From Candidatus Mediterraneibacter colneyensis (GTDB lineage Bacteria; Bacillota; Clostridia; Lachnospirales; Lachnospiraceae), in the NCBI GenBank assembly GCA_019114745.1, contig DXEY01000047.1, forward strand, positions 1 to 5,433: a DNA stretch of 5,433 nt, written 5' to 3'. A program made the translations under genes and the position numbers. The notes under the pieces are model-generated. The model worked only from the letters and a program-made list of their open reading frames with translations, made no database searches and was not told the origin of the DNA. Of this stretch, positions 4,505 through 5,433 are shown piece after piece; the stretch's first letter is position 1, and every line of letters begins with the position of its first letter.

Positions 4505-5284
4505 CTATTTGTGTTCTACCATTTCGTCTGAATGTCTGCCAACAAAATCTTTTATCAGTTTTGCTGCTTCTTCCGCATTGGATGCGACAGCCGGGTGTCC
4601 TCCGGTCGGAAAGATGTGGACAGCAGCCTCAGGAAGCAGGGAAGCCATCTCTCTGTATTCTTCCTCAAGATTGCTCCGACACATTTCATCTTCTCTGCTC
4701 CCCATCAATAAAACAGGAACTTTTAATTCGGTCAACGGCTTATGAAATAGCGGACGCTTTTCTTCCGCACACAGCAGCAGGGCTTCCGTGTCCAGATCCA
4801 CTACTGTTTCCCAGTCTGACCCCTGGCACCATTCATAAAACTGTCTGGACTGTATATCCGCCTTAGCAGCTTTTCTCTCAGATACCAGTTTTTCCGAAAA
4901 ATTATCATTAAGCGTCCGCCCGTCAAAACTGTCAGCTATGACAGAACAAATCAGATCCGGGCGTTCAAGCGCCGTATTGATTGCCGCCCAGGCTCCGCCG
5001 CTCGTTCCGATGAGGCTGACCTTCCCACACGACAAATGTTCGATGAGGGCAGCCGTCTGCATCGCTTCATCATGCCACATATCCGGAGAAAATTTTTCCA
5101 CCCGGTCAGACTTCCCATTCCCTAAAAAATCAATCAAAATACATCTGAAACTGTCGGTATACAGAGGCATAAGCAGTTCAAACATTTTAGAGGAAGCCGT
5201 ATTCCCATGCAGGAAAACAAGCGGCTTACCCTGCCCGTATTCTTCGTAAAAAATGGATTTATTCTGATATTGGAAATATGCCAT
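4505..5284 (-). CDS. Alpha/beta hydrolase (259 aa)
   Basis: A cytoplasmic alpha/beta-fold hydrolase. The oxyanion-hole motif HGNTAS is at 26-31, the nucleophile elbow GTSGG at 93-97 (S95), the likely acid D199 in GSREDEM, and the catalytic His H230 in GGHPAV. A DFLGNGKSD stretch (52-60) matches the conserved loop after strand 4. The cap region (about 120-180) is short. The full triad and normal length indicate an active esterase or similar enzyme, but the substrate cannot be inferred. The start ATG at 5284 gives the expected N-terminus (FQYQNKSIFYEEYGQGKPLV); the upstream RBS is weak (GAGAAG or GGGG), suggesting modest translation. It converges on the PH-domain gene and has its own extended -10 promoter. 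Confidence 0.93.
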   Translation of the reverse strand: MAYFQYQNKSIFYEEYGQGKPLVFLHGNTASSKMFELLMPLYTDSFRCILIDFLGNGKSDRVEKFSPDMWHDEAMQTAALIEHLSCGKVSLIGTSGGAWAAINTALERPDLICSVIADSFDGRTLNDNFSEKLVSERKAAKADIQSRQFYEWCQGSDWETVVDLDTEALLLCAEEKRPLFHKPLTELKVPVLLMGSREDEMCRSNLEEEYREMASLLPEAAVHIFPTGGHPAVASNAEEAAKLIKDFVGRHSDEMVEHK

Positions 5285-5347
5285 ATACGCGCCCCGCTTC
5301 TCAACTATCTCTCTGACTAACTTTACCGGCTTCGGTTGATTAAGTTT

Positions 5348-5356
5348 ATTCTATCA
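5348..5356 (-). promoter_or_regulatory. Extended -10 promoter of the hydrolase gene
   Basis: The complement of 5348-5356 reads TGATAGAAT, an extended -10 (TGn plus TAGAAT, 5/6). No clear -35 is found 16-18 nt upstream. Initiation near 5341 gives a leader of about 57 nt. Confidence 0.5.
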
Positions 5357-5385
5357 TACTGCAGTGGCATTTCACACCTTTATTC

Positions 5386-5425
5386 ACAATCACCGGAAGT
5401 GCCAAAAGGCACATTCCGGGATTGT
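5386..5425. repeat. Interrupted 17-bp hairpin at the right edge
   Basis: ACAATC (5386-5391)/GATTGT (5420-5425), CCGGAA (5393-5398)/TTCCGG (5414-5419) and GTGCC (5399-5403)/GGCAC (5408-5412) stack into one hairpin with an AAAA loop and two single-base bulges. Neither strand has a U run after it, so it is not a standard terminator. It may be a repeat element, an operator for the hydrolase promoter 30 nt away, or the 3' end of something beyond the window. Confidence 0.6.
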
Positions 5426-5433
5426 AAGCGGTC

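Noticed and set aside
1..5433. tRNA, rRNA, CRISPR array or insertion sequence
   Set aside because: No cloverleaf, rRNA signature, regularly spaced repeat or transposase gene was seen on reading both strands.

Overview
The window looks like a chromosomal stretch of a Gram-positive anaerobe of the Clostridia, most likely a Lachnospiraceae-type gut bacterium. The evidence is AGGAGG-type ribosome binding sites, near-consensus sigma-A promoters, a lysine riboswitch upstream of dapA, a DegV-family gene, a PF08000-type bacterial PH protein, and moderate GC with AT-rich intergenic DNA. The taxonomic call is inference; no rRNA or other marker gene is present.

Left part (1-1424): a likely minus-strand gene begins at base 20 and runs off the left edge. 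After an AT-rich spacer comes a retron. An extended -10 promoter (177-185) is followed by a structured non-coding RNA bounded by perfect 11-bp inverted repeats (a1 193-203, a2 375-385), and then by a retron reverse transcriptase (414-1424) carrying the NAxxH, YxDD and VTG signatures. No effector gene is visible on either side, which is the most unusual point in the window. The ncRNA calls rest on hand-folding.

Middle (1425-2726): just 16 nt after the RT stop lies a near-perfect promoter (TTGACA-17-TATGAT). It drives a leader containing a lysine riboswitch aptamer (about 1491-1660), an intrinsic terminator (1680-1706), a further hairpin, and dapA (1766-2650), the first committed enzyme of lysine/diaminopimelate synthesis. 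There is no terminator between the RT gene and this leader, so retron transcripts should run into the riboswitch. Behind dapA is a perfect 22-bp-stem palindrome (2655-2701) that looks more like a dispersed repeat than a classical terminator.

Right part (2727-5433): a DegV-family fatty-acid-binding protein on the minus strand, whose true start is a GTG at 3596, is divergent from a two-gene plus-strand unit. That unit comprises a 74-aa Cys/His protein, whose RBS is buried in a hairpin, and a bacterial PH-domain protein. A strong bidirectional terminator (4461-4504) separates the unit from a convergent alpha/beta hydrolase gene. The right edge holds an interrupted 17-bp hairpin of unknown role.

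The genes do not form one pathway. The window is a housekeeping region (dapA, degV, small proteins, hydrolase) next to a retron cassette. Its interest lies in the structured RNAs: retron msr-msd, lysine riboswitch, RBS-masking hairpin and palindromic repeat.
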